Notes under the pieces: model-generated | The model's input: the letters and a program-made list of their open reading frames with translations, nothing else | What the model was told of the DNA's origin: nothing | Databases searched by the model: none | Translations under genes and position numbers: made by a program | Part shown: piece after piece, positions 1-6,815 of the stretch | Layout: every line of letters starts with the position of its first letter | How positions within the stretch are numbered: position 1 is the first letter of the stretch | DNA from: Streptomyces sp. NRRL S-87 | GTDB taxonomy: Bacteria > Actinomycetota > Actinomycetes > Streptomycetales > Streptomycetaceae | Direction: 5' to 3' | Assembly (NCBI RefSeq): GCF_000719335.1 | Contig: NZ_JOGB01000102.1 | Span: 1-11,764 of the forward strand | DNA length: 11,764 nucleotides

Positions 1-954
1 GAGGGGGTGGTGGGCGGTGGAGCGGGTCGGGTTCAGCTCCTCGACGAGGCGGTCGAAGGGGAGGTCCTGGTTGCCGTACGCCTCCAGGTCGGTGGCCCGC
101 ACCCGGTCGAGGAGCTCGCGGAACGTGGGGTCGTCGGAGGTGTCGGTGCGCAGGACGACGGTGTTGACGAAGAAGCCGACGAGGTCGTCGAGGCCGTCTT
201 CGGTGCGGCCGGCCAGGGGGGCGCGGTGCGAGGCGACCGCCGGGCGCTCGCGGTCGGTCGGCAGCTCCAGGACCTCGGGGAGGTCGGCCAGCTGCCGCCG
301 CCAGTACGCCAGCTGGCGTGCTCCCGCGCTCTCCGGGTCGTCGGCGGCACCGAGGAGGTCGTGCTGCCAGACGGCGTAGTCCGCGTACTGCACCGGCAGG
401 GCGTCCCAGGCCGGGGCGACCCCCGCGAGGCGGGCGCCGTACGCCGTGCCCAGGTCGCGGCCGAGCGGGCCCACGGACCAGCCGTCGCAGGCGATGTGGT
501 GCAGGAGCAGCAGCAGGACGTGCTCGTCCGCCGACGTCCGGAACACCCGTGCGCGGACCGGGATCTCGGACGCGAGGTCGAAGACGTGCCCGGCCGCCGC
601 GGTCACCGCGGCGTCCAGTTCCGCGGCGGGGACGTCGGCGCGCTCGAGGGTGATGCGGGCGTCCTGGGCGGGGAGGACGGACTGGCGGGGTTCGCCGGTC
701 GCGGCGGGGAAGACGGTGCGGAGGGCTTCGTGGCGGGCGACGACGTCGTTGAGGGCCGCTTCGAGGGCGGTGAGGTCGAGGTGGCCGGTGAGGCGGATGA
801 GCCAGGGAATGTTGTACGTGGAGCTGGGTCCTTCCATCTGGCCGAGGAACCACAGGCGGCGCTGTGCGAAGGAGACCGGCAGTTCGGCGGTGCGCTCGAC
901 GGGGGTCAGGGCCGGGACAGAATCTCCTCCTGCACGGACACGTTCACCATTCAC
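1..954 (-). CDS. NRPS, N-terminal condensation domain (partial, runs off left edge; internally shortened)
   Basis: Start of a nonribosomal peptide synthetase whose first domain is a condensation domain, which would form a peptide bond between carrier-bound substrates in the cytoplasm. All 318 visible codons are open. Motifs in order: C1 SFAQRRLWFL (about residue 28), C2 RHEALRTVF (74), C3 LHHIACDGWS (151; catalytic second His), C4 YADYAVW (190), C5 VGFFVNT (259), C6 NQDLPFD (295) and C7-like RSTAHHPL at the edge. C4 to C5 is only about 69 residues, whereas ordinary C domains have about 130. Residues 239-250 read AVASHRAPLAGR, joining two blocks that are normally far apart, so about 60 residues seem deleted in frame. 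GTG at 954 is the only start in this frame, but GAGGA directly abuts it. The ATG at 950 has better spacing but lies in another frame and stops after 14 codons, suggesting a one-base indel near 904-912. It is the last gene of the minus-strand run, 99 bp after the AspH-type hydroxylase. Activity is doubtful as written. Confidence 0.88.
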   Translation of the reverse strand, partial: MNGERVRAGGDSVPALTPVERTAELPVSFAQRRLWFLGQMEGPSSTYNIPWLIRLTGHLDLTALEAALNDVVARHEALRTVFPAATGEPRQSVLPAQDARITLERADVPAAELDAAVTAAAGHVFDLASEIPVRARVFRTSADEHVLLLLLHHIACDGWSVGPLGRDLGTAYGARLAGVAPAWDALPVQYADYAVWQHDLLGAADDPESAGARQLAYWRRQLADLPEVLELPTDRERPAVASHRAPLAGRTEDGLDDLVGFFVNTVVLRTDTSDDPTFRELLDRVRATDLEAYGNQDLPFDRLVEELNPTRSTAHHPL

Positions 955-1053
955 TCCTCAGTAATCGAACAAAAAGAAATTCCGGATGGGACAAGCGGGT
1001 TGCTGCGGTTCGCTGCCGGGCCGCTTCGCAGGAATGGCAGCCCGGGGCACCCC
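955..1053 (-). other. AT-rich leader before the left NRPS
   Basis: The 99 bp between the hydroxylase stop and the NRPS start contain an unusually A/T-rich patch at about 959-982. In the minus orientation it is a T-rich run followed by TGAGGAG just ahead of the start codons. It probably serves as 5' leader or translation-initiation sequence. I see no clear -10/-35 pair. A weak 6-bp CCGGGC/GCCCGG pairing lies in 1015-1047, with a long loop and no T run. Confidence 0.4.
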
Positions 1054-1800
1054 TCAGGCCATGAGCTTGCGGATCTCGGTGATGAGGCCGACGAGGGCCT
1101 CGCGCTCGGGGACGGTCGTCTCCGGGTGCCACAGGTCCAGGAGGAGGCAGGTGCGCGGCCGGACGCCGTCGTTCCACGCCTCGTGCTCGAAGGAGTAGTC
1201 GAAGAGCAGGCACTCACCCTCCTTCCACTGCCGGGTCTCGCCGGCCACGGTGATGCCGCACCCTTCGGGGATGTCCACCGCGAGGTGCAGGTTGATGCTG
1301 AAGTTCCACAGGTCGCAGTGCGGGGCGATCGAGGCGCCGGGCAGCAGCGTCGAGAAGTGGCTCTCCAGGAGGGTGCAGAGCTTGCCCTGCTCCAGGACCT
1401 CCCGGGTCAGGACCTCGTACGCGGTGGGGACCAGCGGGGCCGAGGACTCCACCGGGGCGCCGTCGCGGAACAGGTACAGCGCCTGCCAGTTCTCCTGGCG
1501 GGTCAGATAGTGCTCGTAGTCGGAGAAGGCGCTCTTGCGCTCAGCCCAGGCCGCGTCCAGCTCCGCCTTGACGGCGGCGTGCCCGGCCTCGAAGGCGCGG
1601 ACCACCGGCGCGATCTCGGGGTGCCCGTACGGGTCGTGCCAAGGGGTCTGCGAGATCCCCGGCAGGATCCACTTGGCGCCCTTCTGCAGCGGGTGGCGCT
1701 CCTGCTGCTTCATGTACAGCATCTCTTCGACGCGGGTGACGGAGTCGGCGCCGTACCGGTCCTTGACGTCCTGGAAGATCCGCTCGATCTCGGGGGTCAT
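1054..1800 (-). CDS. Aspartyl/asparaginyl beta-hydroxylase-family dioxygenase
   Basis: A 248-residue cytoplasmic Fe(II)/2-oxoglutarate oxygenase of the aspartyl/asparaginyl beta-hydroxylase fold (PF05118 type), expected to hydroxylate the beta-carbon of an amino acid, probably carrier-bound or free, for the peptide. The C-terminal half carries the family core: PHCDLWNF (H161, D163), a GITVAGETRQW strand, FDYSFEHEAWND (H206) and an RTCLLLDLWHPE segment (R216) suited to 2-oxoglutarate binding. In human AspH the position matching D163 is glycine, so a full His-x-Asp...His facial triad may be present here. The N-terminal 100 residues are less conserved (LYMKQQERHPLQKGAKWILPG). ATG 1800 was chosen because it lies 17 bp after the thioesterase stop; the ribosome site is weak (GAGAGAG). 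The longer open frame upstream runs into the thioesterase gene. The substrate is unknown: Asp, Asn, Glu or Gln are candidates. Family call firm, substrate inferred. Confidence 0.85.
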   Translation of the reverse strand: MTPEIERIFQDVKDRYGADSVTRVEEMLYMKQQERHPLQKGAKWILPGISQTPWHDPYGHPEIAPVVRAFEAGHAAVKAELDAAWAERKSAFSDYEHYLTRQENWQALYLFRDGAPVESSAPLVPTAYEVLTREVLEQGKLCTLLESHFSTLLPGASIAPHCDLWNFSINLHLAVDIPEGCGITVAGETRQWKEGECLLFDYSFEHEAWNDGVRPRTCLLLDLWHPETTVPEREALVGLITEIRKLMA

Positions 1801-1817
1801 GTCTGGCTCTCTCTGCG

Positions 1818-2615
1818 TCAGGCGGCGACGGCCGGCTCGGCGGCCTCGGCGCGCGGGGCGTGCTCGGCGTCGTGCGCGTACAGGGCGGCGATCCGGGTGG
1901 GCAGCGAGGCCCAGATCTCCGGGGTGTAGAAGTGACCGCCCGGCAGGACGTCGTGGCGGTAGTCGCCGGCCGCGAGGCGGCGCCACTGCTCGGGGGCACG
2001 GGGGTCGATGACCTCGTCGGAGTCCCCGTTGATCACCTGGACCGGTACGCCGACCCGGGCGCCCTCGCGGTGGTAGAAGGTGTCCCGGACCCGCACGTCG
2101 GCCCGCATCAGCTCCAGGGCCATGTCACGCAGGTCGGGGTCGTCGAGGACGTACTGCGGCAGCAGGCCGAACGTCTCCATCCAGTGCATGATCTGCTCGT
2201 CGGAGTCCCGCTGGGCGGGGAACATGTCCTGCACGGTCAGGCCGCGGCTCGGCGCGTTGGCCGAGGAGACGACGAGGGCCTTGGGCAGCGGACCGCCGCG
2301 CTCCTCGATCCGGGCGGCGACGTCGAAGGCCATCCAGCCGCCCATGCTGTGCCCGAAGAGCACGTAGTCGGTGTCGGCGGCGGAGAGCACGGCCCGCACG
2401 GCGTCCTCGGCCAGCGCGTCCCAGTCCTCGGCGCAGTCTTCCGCGAACCGGCCCTCCCGGCCGGGGTAGCAGATGGCGGCCAGCTCCACGCCCTCGGGGA
2501 GAACGTCGGCCCACGGTACGTACGACCCGGCGCCGCCGCCGCAGAAGCCGAGGCAGACGAGCCTGAGGTGGGCGTCCGCGACCTTGCGGGGGCGGACCAC
2601 AATGGTGTCCTGCAC
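1818..2615 (-). CDS. Type II thioesterase (alpha/beta hydrolase)
   Basis: A 265-residue stand-alone thioesterase of the GrsT/RifR type, which removes mis-primed or stalled acyl groups from NRPS carrier proteins or releases aminoacyl groups from a stand-alone carrier. Visible features: the N-terminal LVCLGFCGGGAGSY oxyanion region (about 18-32), YPGREGRFAE (50), nucleophile elbow FGHSMGG with Ser90, an acidic residue in INGDSDEVIDP (D200, alternatively D198) and His228 in PGGHFY. Length is typical of the family (about 240-265); the last 20 residues are an Ala/Glu-rich tail. GTG 2615 is the start giving a full-length N terminus; GGAAA about 10 nt upstream is a modest ribosome site. The gene lies 46 bp after the A-T gene and 17 bp before the hydroxylase, so all three are probably cotranscribed. 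A housekeeping role in the cluster is likely; transfer of a hydroxylated residue off the A-T protein is a possible alternative. Confidence 0.93.
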   Translation of the reverse strand: MQDTIVVRPRKVADAHLRLVCLGFCGGGAGSYVPWADVLPEGVELAAICYPGREGRFAEDCAEDWDALAEDAVRAVLSAADTDYVLFGHSMGGWMAFDVAARIEERGGPLPKALVVSSANAPSRGLTVQDMFPAQRDSDEQIMHWMETFGLLPQYVLDDPDLRDMALELMRADVRVRDTFYHREGARVGVPVQVINGDSDEVIDPRAPEQWRRLAAGDYRHDVLPGGHFYTPEIWASLPTRIAALYAHDAEHAPRAEAAEPAVAA

Positions 2616-2630
2616 GGTGTGGATTTCCGT

Positions 2631-2650
2631 TTCTGTCGTTTTCTGTCGTT
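2631..2650. repeat. 10-bp exact tandem duplication TTCTGTCGTT
   Basis: TTCTGTCGTT occurs twice back to back in the 46-bp gap between the A-T stop (2662) and the thioesterase start (2615). It looks like a small slippage duplication. It lengthens the leader of the thioesterase gene and lies outside coding sequence. Confidence 0.85.
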
Positions 2651-2661
2651 GGGGCGGTGCG

Positions 2662-4449
2662 TCAGGCGGCGGACGGGTCGCGCAGGCCGTCGACGTAGGC
2701 GGCCAGGTCGCGCAGCCGGGGGTGCTTGTAGACGTCCTTGACCGGGACCGGACGGCCCAGGTCCTTCTTGAGGCGCCCGACCACGCGCAGCGCCATGAGG
2801 GAGTGGCCGCCGAGCGCGAAGAAGTCGTCGTCGGCGCCGATCTCCGCGCGGCCCAGGACCTCCGACCAGACGCCCGCGATGAGCCGCTCGGTCTCGGTGC
2901 GCACGGCCCGGCCCTCGCCGGCCGCCGCCACGGGCGCGGCCTCGGGGGCGGGCAGGGCGGCGGTGTCGATCTTGCCGTTGGGGGTCAGCGGCAGGGTGCC
3001 GAGGAACACGTAGTCGGACGGCAGCATGAACTCCGGCAGGCTCTGCGCCGCGTGCTTGCGCAGCAGTGCCGGGGTGGTCGGCGCACCGGCGGCCGGGACG
3101 AGATAGGCGACCAGGCGGTCGCCCGCGTCCGCGGCGTCGGCCGGTCGGACCACGACGACGGCGGTGGCCACGTCCGGGTGGGTGGCGAGGGCGTGCTCGA
3201 TCTCCCCGAGCTCCATCCGGTAGCCGCGGAACTTCACCTGCCGGTCGGCCCGGCCGAGGAACTCCAGGCCGTGGGGCGTGCGCCGCACCAGGTCACCGGT
3301 CCGGTACATCCGCTCTCCGGGTGCACCGAACGGGTCGGTGGGGAAGCGCTCGGCGGTCAGCTCCGGCTGGTTCACGTAGCCCAGCGCCAGGCGCGGCCCC
3401 GCGATGTACAGCTCGCCGGCCTCGCCGTCGGGCACCTGCCGCCCCTCCCCGTCGAGGACGTGGAGGCGGTTGCCGGGCAGGGCGTCGCCGATGTGCGGGC
3501 CCTCGCCGGTGATCCATGCGGCGGTCGCGTCGACGGTGCACTCCGTGGGCCCGTACAGGTTGAGCGCGTCGAGGACGCCCCGCGCGGCGGCGTCGGACAG
3601 CTCGCGCCAGGTGCGCTCCGGCACCGGCTCGCCGCCCATGAACAGGCGCGGTACGCGGCCGTCGGCGCGCGGCCGCAGCAGGGCGGTGCGCAGCATCTCC
3701 CAGTGGGAGGGGGTGAGGTCGAGGTCGGTGACGCCGTGCGCGTCGAGCAGCTCGGTCAGCCGCTCGGGGTCCTTGCGCACCTCCTCGTCCAGGACGACGA
3801 CGCTGTCGCCCCGGCAGACGCGGGCCCACTGCTGGACGGAGGCGTCGAAGGAGACGCTGGCGTTCCACGCGACCGTGCGCGGCTCGGGGGCGTACGCGCC
3901 GAACTCCTCCAGGGCCGAGATCAGGGAGGCGACACCGGCGCGGGTGGCCGCCACGCCCTTGGGGCGACCGGTGGAGCCGGAGGTGAAGATGACGTACGCG
4001 ACCGCGTCCGGGGCCGGCAGGTCGTCGACCGGCACGGCGGCGGACGGGCCCGCGGCGGCCGGGGCGACGACCTCGACGCCGGCCGGCGCGAACCGGGTGT
4101 CGGCCCCCTCGTCGGCGACGAGGACCCGGATGCCGGCTTCCTCGGCCATGTAGGCGAGCCGCTCGTGCGGGTAGGCCCGGTCCAGCGGGACGTAGGCGGC
4201 TCCGGCGCGCCAGGTGGCGAGCAGGGCGACGACGAGCTGCGTGCCGCGCTCCAGGTGGATGCCCACCCGGTCGCCCGGGGCGACACCGCGGGCGATGAGC
4301 GCGCCGGCCAGCAGCCGGGTGCGCTCTTCGAGCGCGGCGAAGGTCAGGGAGCCGTCGGTGCCGTGGACGGCGGGGCGGTCGGGGTGGCTGCGGGCCGCCC
4401 GCAGGAAGCGGGCGAGCGCGTCGAGCGGCTGCTCGGCGAGGACGGTCAT
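2662..4449 (-). CDS. Stand-alone NRPS adenylation-thiolation (A-T) didomain protein
   Basis: A 595-residue protein that activates an amino acid as its adenylate and loads it on its own carrier domain. A-domain motifs: A3 FTSGSTGRPKG (155-165), A4 FDAS (201), A5 NLYGPTE (297), A6 GELYIAGPRLALGY (345), A7 YRTGD (382), A8 GRADRQVKFRGYRMELGEIE (399) and A10 NGKID with Lys493. The carrier motif DDFFALGGHSL places the phosphopantetheine on Ser550. By eye against GrsA, the specificity residues are D202, A203, Q206, D244, F270, G272, L298, V306, D307 and K493 (DAQDFGLVDK). That is two changes from a published Gln code (DAQDLGVVDK) and close to Glu codes, so Gln or Glu is predicted, with moderate trust. 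There is no C or TE domain, so the loaded residue must be passed on, plausibly after hydroxylation by a neighbouring oxygenase. The start has a good AAGGAG site 8 nt upstream. Confidence 0.95.
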   Translation of the reverse strand: MTVLAEQPLDALARFLRAARSHPDRPAVHGTDGSLTFAALEERTRLLAGALIARGVAPGDRVGIHLERGTQLVVALLATWRAGAAYVPLDRAYPHERLAYMAEEAGIRVLVADEGADTRFAPAGVEVVAPAAAGPSAAVPVDDLPAPDAVAYVIFTSGSTGRPKGVAATRAGVASLISALEEFGAYAPEPRTVAWNASVSFDASVQQWARVCRGDSVVVLDEEVRKDPERLTELLDAHGVTDLDLTPSHWEMLRTALLRPRADGRVPRLFMGGEPVPERTWRELSDAAARGVLDALNLYGPTECTVDATAAWITGEGPHIGDALPGNRLHVLDGEGRQVPDGEAGELYIAGPRLALGYVNQPELTAERFPTDPFGAPGERMYRTGDLVRRTPHGLEFLGRADRQVKFRGYRMELGEIEHALATHPDVATAVVVVRPADAADAGDRLVAYLVPAAGAPTTPALLRKHAAQSLPEFMLPSDYVFLGTLPLTPNGKIDTAALPAPEAAPVAAAGEGRAVRTETERLIAGVWSEVLGRAEIGADDDFFALGGHSLMALRVVGRLKKDLGRPVPVKDVYKHPRLRDLAAYVDGLRDPSAA

Positions 4450-4471
4450 GGGACACGCTCCTTGAAGCGGC

Positions 4472-4507
<36 letters not shown>

Positions 4508-4561
4508 ACGGTGCGGACGGTGCGGACGGTGCGGACGGTGCGGACGGTGCGGACCGTGCGG
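4508..4561. repeat. 9-bp tandem repeat ACGGTGCGG, 5 exact copies plus 1 variant
   Basis: ACGGTGCGG is repeated five times exactly, then once with one mismatch (ACCGTGCGG). The array abuts the 7-bp array on one side and a G-run array on the other. With a 9-nt period it is open in several frames, but it lies outside any supported gene. Both repeat units share the GTGCGG/ATGCGG core, so one array may have grown out of the other. Confidence 0.95.
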
Positions 4562-4566
4562 ACGAA

Positions 4567-4594
4567 GGGGGGAGGGGGAGTGGGGAGTGGGGGG
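4567..4594 (+). other. Potential G-quadruplex (four G-runs of 4-6) in the spacer after the SyrP-type hydroxylase gene
   Basis: Four G-runs (4567-4572, 4574-4578, 4582-4585, 4589-4594) are separated by loops A, AGT and AGT. This fits the canonical intramolecular quadruplex pattern with four tetrads. The Gs lie on the strand that is template for the minus-strand genes, so the transcript is C-rich here. The quadruplex would form in DNA, not RNA, and could slow polymerase between the two genes. Confidence 0.6.
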
Positions 4595-4624
4595 CGGTGG
4601 CGCGGCGGGGGGACGACGGGCGGC

Positions 4625-5650
4625 TCAGGCGAAGCGCGCGGCGGGGCGCACGGAGGGCCGGCACTCCTCGACCTCGATCGGGTTGCCCATGGCGACGACG
4701 ATCTTCCGGTCGCCGCGGAAGGGGTCCCGGCCGTGCGCGGTGAGGATGTTGTCGACGAGCATCACGTCGCCGACCTGCCACTGCTCGCGGACGGTGGCCC
4801 GGTCGTACGCCTCCTGGAGGGCGTCCAGGTCCGCGCGGGTGAGCGGGGTGCCGTCACCGAAGGAGGTGTTGAACGGCAGCCCCTCGCGGCCGAACTCGTC
4901 GACGAGGGTGTCGCGGAGCTCCTCGTCCAGCGCCCACTCGTTCCAGAAGACGAGGTGGTTGAACCACACCTCCTCGCCCGTGTCCGGGTGGTGGACGGTC
5001 CCGGGGCGGAGCTGGCTGGTGCGCAGGTTGCCGTCCTCCTGCCAGGCGTGGGCGATGCGGTTCTCGGCGCAGTAGCGCTCGACGTCCGCGGGGTCCTCGG
5101 TGGCGAAGGCGGTCTTCCAGTCGGTGGAGATGTAGTCCGAGTAGCTGCGGTGCAGCAGCCAGCCGTGCGTCCGCATCTTCTCGGCGAGGACCGGCGGGAC
5201 GTTCGCCAACACCTTGCGGACGTCGGCGACCGGGGTGGCGCCCTGCTCGGCGGGGGCGACCAGGCAGCCGAACAGCAGCGCGCGGGGGAACGTCAGGGTG
5301 TAGCTGTTCTCGTTGTGCATGCGGATGGACTGTGACGGGGGCAGGTCCGTGGAGGAGAAGACGTCGTCGCCGAAGCTGCTGCGCGGGGTGGCCTTCTCGC
5401 GGTACGGGGTGCGCTCCGGGACCAGGACGTCCCGCACGCGGCCGAAGTCCGCCACCGTCCGCACCGGCAGTCCGCGCAGGTACAGGGCGCCATGCTCGTG
5501 CAGGGCGGCCGTCAGCTCCGGGAGGCGCTCCGTCAGCCAGGCGCAGGCCCCGTCGATGTCGGCGAAGGCGGGGACCCGTGCCGTGGCCGGCTTGCCGGGG
5601 GCCGTCCGCCAGTCCAGTGCCACGGCTTCTTCTGCGGTGGTGATGCTCAC
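4625..5650 (-). CDS. SyrP/TauD-like Fe(II)/2-oxoglutarate hydroxylase
   Basis: A 341-residue non-heme iron oxygenase of the TauD/clavaminate-synthase superfamily, most like the SyrP group that beta-hydroxylates Asp or Glu tethered to NRPS carrier domains. The iron ligands are visible: H112 and E114 in MHNENSY (the His-x-Glu form) and distal H306 in LTAHGRDPF, followed by R315 for 2-oxoglutarate. WFNHLVFWNEWA (229-240) is also typical of this subgroup. The retained Glu ligand argues against a halogenase. Length is normal. The GTG start at 5650 is supported by AAAGGAA ending about 5 nt upstream. It lies 175 bp before the A-T gene, whose Gln/Glu-like pocket offers a natural carrier-bound substrate. 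KtzO/KtzP in kutzneride assembly are a known precedent for SyrP-like enzymes hydroxylating carrier-bound Glu. Family assignment strong; substrate and stereochemistry inferred. Confidence 0.92.
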   Translation of the reverse strand: MSITTAEEAVALDWRTAPGKPATARVPAFADIDGACAWLTERLPELTAALHEHGALYLRGLPVRTVADFGRVRDVLVPERTPYREKATPRSSFGDDVFSSTDLPPSQSIRMHNENSYTLTFPRALLFGCLVAPAEQGATPVADVRKVLANVPPVLAEKMRTHGWLLHRSYSDYISTDWKTAFATEDPADVERYCAENRIAHAWQEDGNLRTSQLRPGTVHHPDTGEEVWFNHLVFWNEWALDEELRDTLVDEFGREGLPFNTSFGDGTPLTRADLDALQEAYDRATVREQWQVGDVMLVDNILTAHGRDPFRGDRKIVVAMGNPIEVEECRPSVRPAARFA

Positions 5651-5679
5651 CAGGGTTCCTTTCGTGGGTGGGAGGGGTG

Positions 5680-5750
5680 CCGTACGGGCCGTCGCCGCGG
5701 CACGGGGTGCGCGGCGCCCGCTGCGGGCTGCCGTACGGACGGCCGTACGG
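5680..5750. repeat. Three copies of palindrome CCGTACGG between leuB-like and hydroxylase genes
   Basis: The 8-bp palindrome CCGTACGG occurs at 5680-5687, 5731-5738 and 5743-5750. The last two are 4 bp apart and can pair as a hairpin. GTGCCG/CGGCAC arms around the first copy add another possible stem. It could be an operator-like cluster or processing/termination structure downstream of the dehydrogenase stop. No T run follows, so it is not a classical terminator. Confidence 0.55.
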
Positions 5751-5759
5751 GACCGGCCG

Positions 5760-6797
5760 TCACGGGGTGACGAGGAACGCGCGGACCGCCTCGCCGGCCT
5801 CCTTCGTGCCGAAGGTGCCGCCCAGGTCCGGGGTGACCTGGCCCTTGCTGATCGCGGTGCCGACGGCGCGGCGGAGCGCGCCGGCCTCGGCGGCCCAGCC
5901 CAGGTTCTCGAGCATCAGGGCGGAGCTGAGGATGGCGCCGAAGGGGTTGCCGATGCCCTGGCCGGCGATGTCGGGGGCGCTGCCGTGCACCGGCTCGTAG
6001 AGGCCGAAGCCGGTGACCGGGTTGATGTTGGCGGAGGCGGCGTTGCCGAGGCCGCCGGCGAGCATGGCCGCCAGGTCGCTGAGGATGTCACCGTAGGAGT
6101 TGTTGGTGACGATCACGTCGAACTGCGCCGGGTCGGAGATGAACTTCATCGCGGCGGCGTCGACGTAGAGGTGGGTGGAAGCGATCTCCGGGCGGCGGGC
6201 AGCGGCCTCCTTGAAGGCCCGCTGCCAGACCTGGCCGCCGTGCCGGACGGCGTTGGACTTGTCGACCATGCACACCCCGCGCCGGGCGATGGAGTAGGCG
6301 TACTCCATGACGCGCGACACACCCATGTACGTGCTGACGTCGGCGTCCACGGCGGTCTCGTGCTCGGTGCCGCCGCGGAGCACACCGCCGATGTCCGTGT
6401 ACAGGCCCTCGGAGTTCTCGCGGACGATGACGCAGTCGATGGAGCGGCTGCGGCCGTCGCGCAGGGGGCTCAGGTCCTCGTGGAGCAGGGTGGCCGGGCG
6501 GTGGTTGACGAAGAGGTCGAGGTCGAAGCGGAGCCGGAGGAGGACTCCGCGGCCGTAGTCGGAGGTCTTGACCCGGGGGTCGCCGATGGCGCCGAAGAGC
6601 ACGGCGTCGCTCGCCTTGATGCGCTCGAAGTCCTCGTCGGAGAGGGAGACGCCGGTGCGCAGGTAGGTGTCGGCATTGACGTGGTCGAGGACGTCGAAGC
6701 GGAGGTCGAGGCCCAGCACGTCGAGGGTCTCCAGGGCCTCCCGCGTCACCTCGGGCCCGATGCCGTCACCGGGAATGACGGTCACAGTCTTGGTCAT
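5760..6797 (-). CDS. 3-isopropylmalate dehydrogenase-like beta-decarboxylating dehydrogenase (LeuB-like)
   Basis: A 345-residue NAD-dependent beta-hydroxyacid oxidative decarboxylase, predicted to convert a 3-substituted malate to the one-carbon-longer 2-oxo acid. Visible: N-terminal VIPGDGIGPEV (7-17), an Arg-rich substrate segment LLRLRFDLDLF (R88, R90), VRENSEGLYTD (R126, Y133), catalytic K180 in MVDKSNAV, metal Asp D213 and the NNSYGDILSDLAA signature (D237, D241), then GLYEPVHGSAPDIAGQG. VREN-SEG-LY differs from the more usual VRE(G/L)TEG/TGG form of leucine-pathway LeuB and resembles broader-specificity family members such as tartrate or homoisocitrate dehydrogenases. ATG 6797 opens the conserved MTKTVTVIPGDG; the open frame continues upstream through a C-rich spacer without family similarity. 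The ribosome site is weak (GTGAG). It is separated from the overlapping LeuA/C/D/aminotransferase block by 115 bp but clearly belongs to the same pathway. Confidence 0.92.
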   Translation of the reverse strand: MTKTVTVIPGDGIGPEVTREALETLDVLGLDLRFDVLDHVNADTYLRTGVSLSDEDFERIKASDAVLFGAIGDPRVKTSDYGRGVLLRLRFDLDLFVNHRPATLLHEDLSPLRDGRSRSIDCVIVRENSEGLYTDIGGVLRGGTEHETAVDADVSTYMGVSRVMEYAYSIARRGVCMVDKSNAVRHGGQVWQRAFKEAAARRPEIASTHLYVDAAAMKFISDPAQFDVIVTNNSYGDILSDLAAMLAGGLGNAASANINPVTGFGLYEPVHGSAPDIAGQGIGNPFGAILSSALMLENLGWAAEAGALRRAVGTAISKGQVTPDLGGTFGTKEAGEAVRAFLVTP

Positions 6798-6815
6798 GTG
6801 GATCTCACTGTTCGT

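Noticed and set aside
1012..1047. Terminator between the AspH-type hydroxylase and the left NRPS
   Set aside because: Only a 6-bp CCGGGC/GCCCGG pairing with a loop of about 20 nt and no T run; too weak to call.
7..1929. Long open frame on the plus strand
   Set aside because: It is antisense to the left NRPS, hydroxylase and thioesterase; it shows only the low-complexity Gly/Val/Arg composition typical of the strand opposite high-GC genes.
4625..5650. Non-heme iron halogenase instead of hydroxylase
   Set aside because: Halogenases replace the carboxylate iron ligand with Ala or Gly; here Glu114 is present in HNE.
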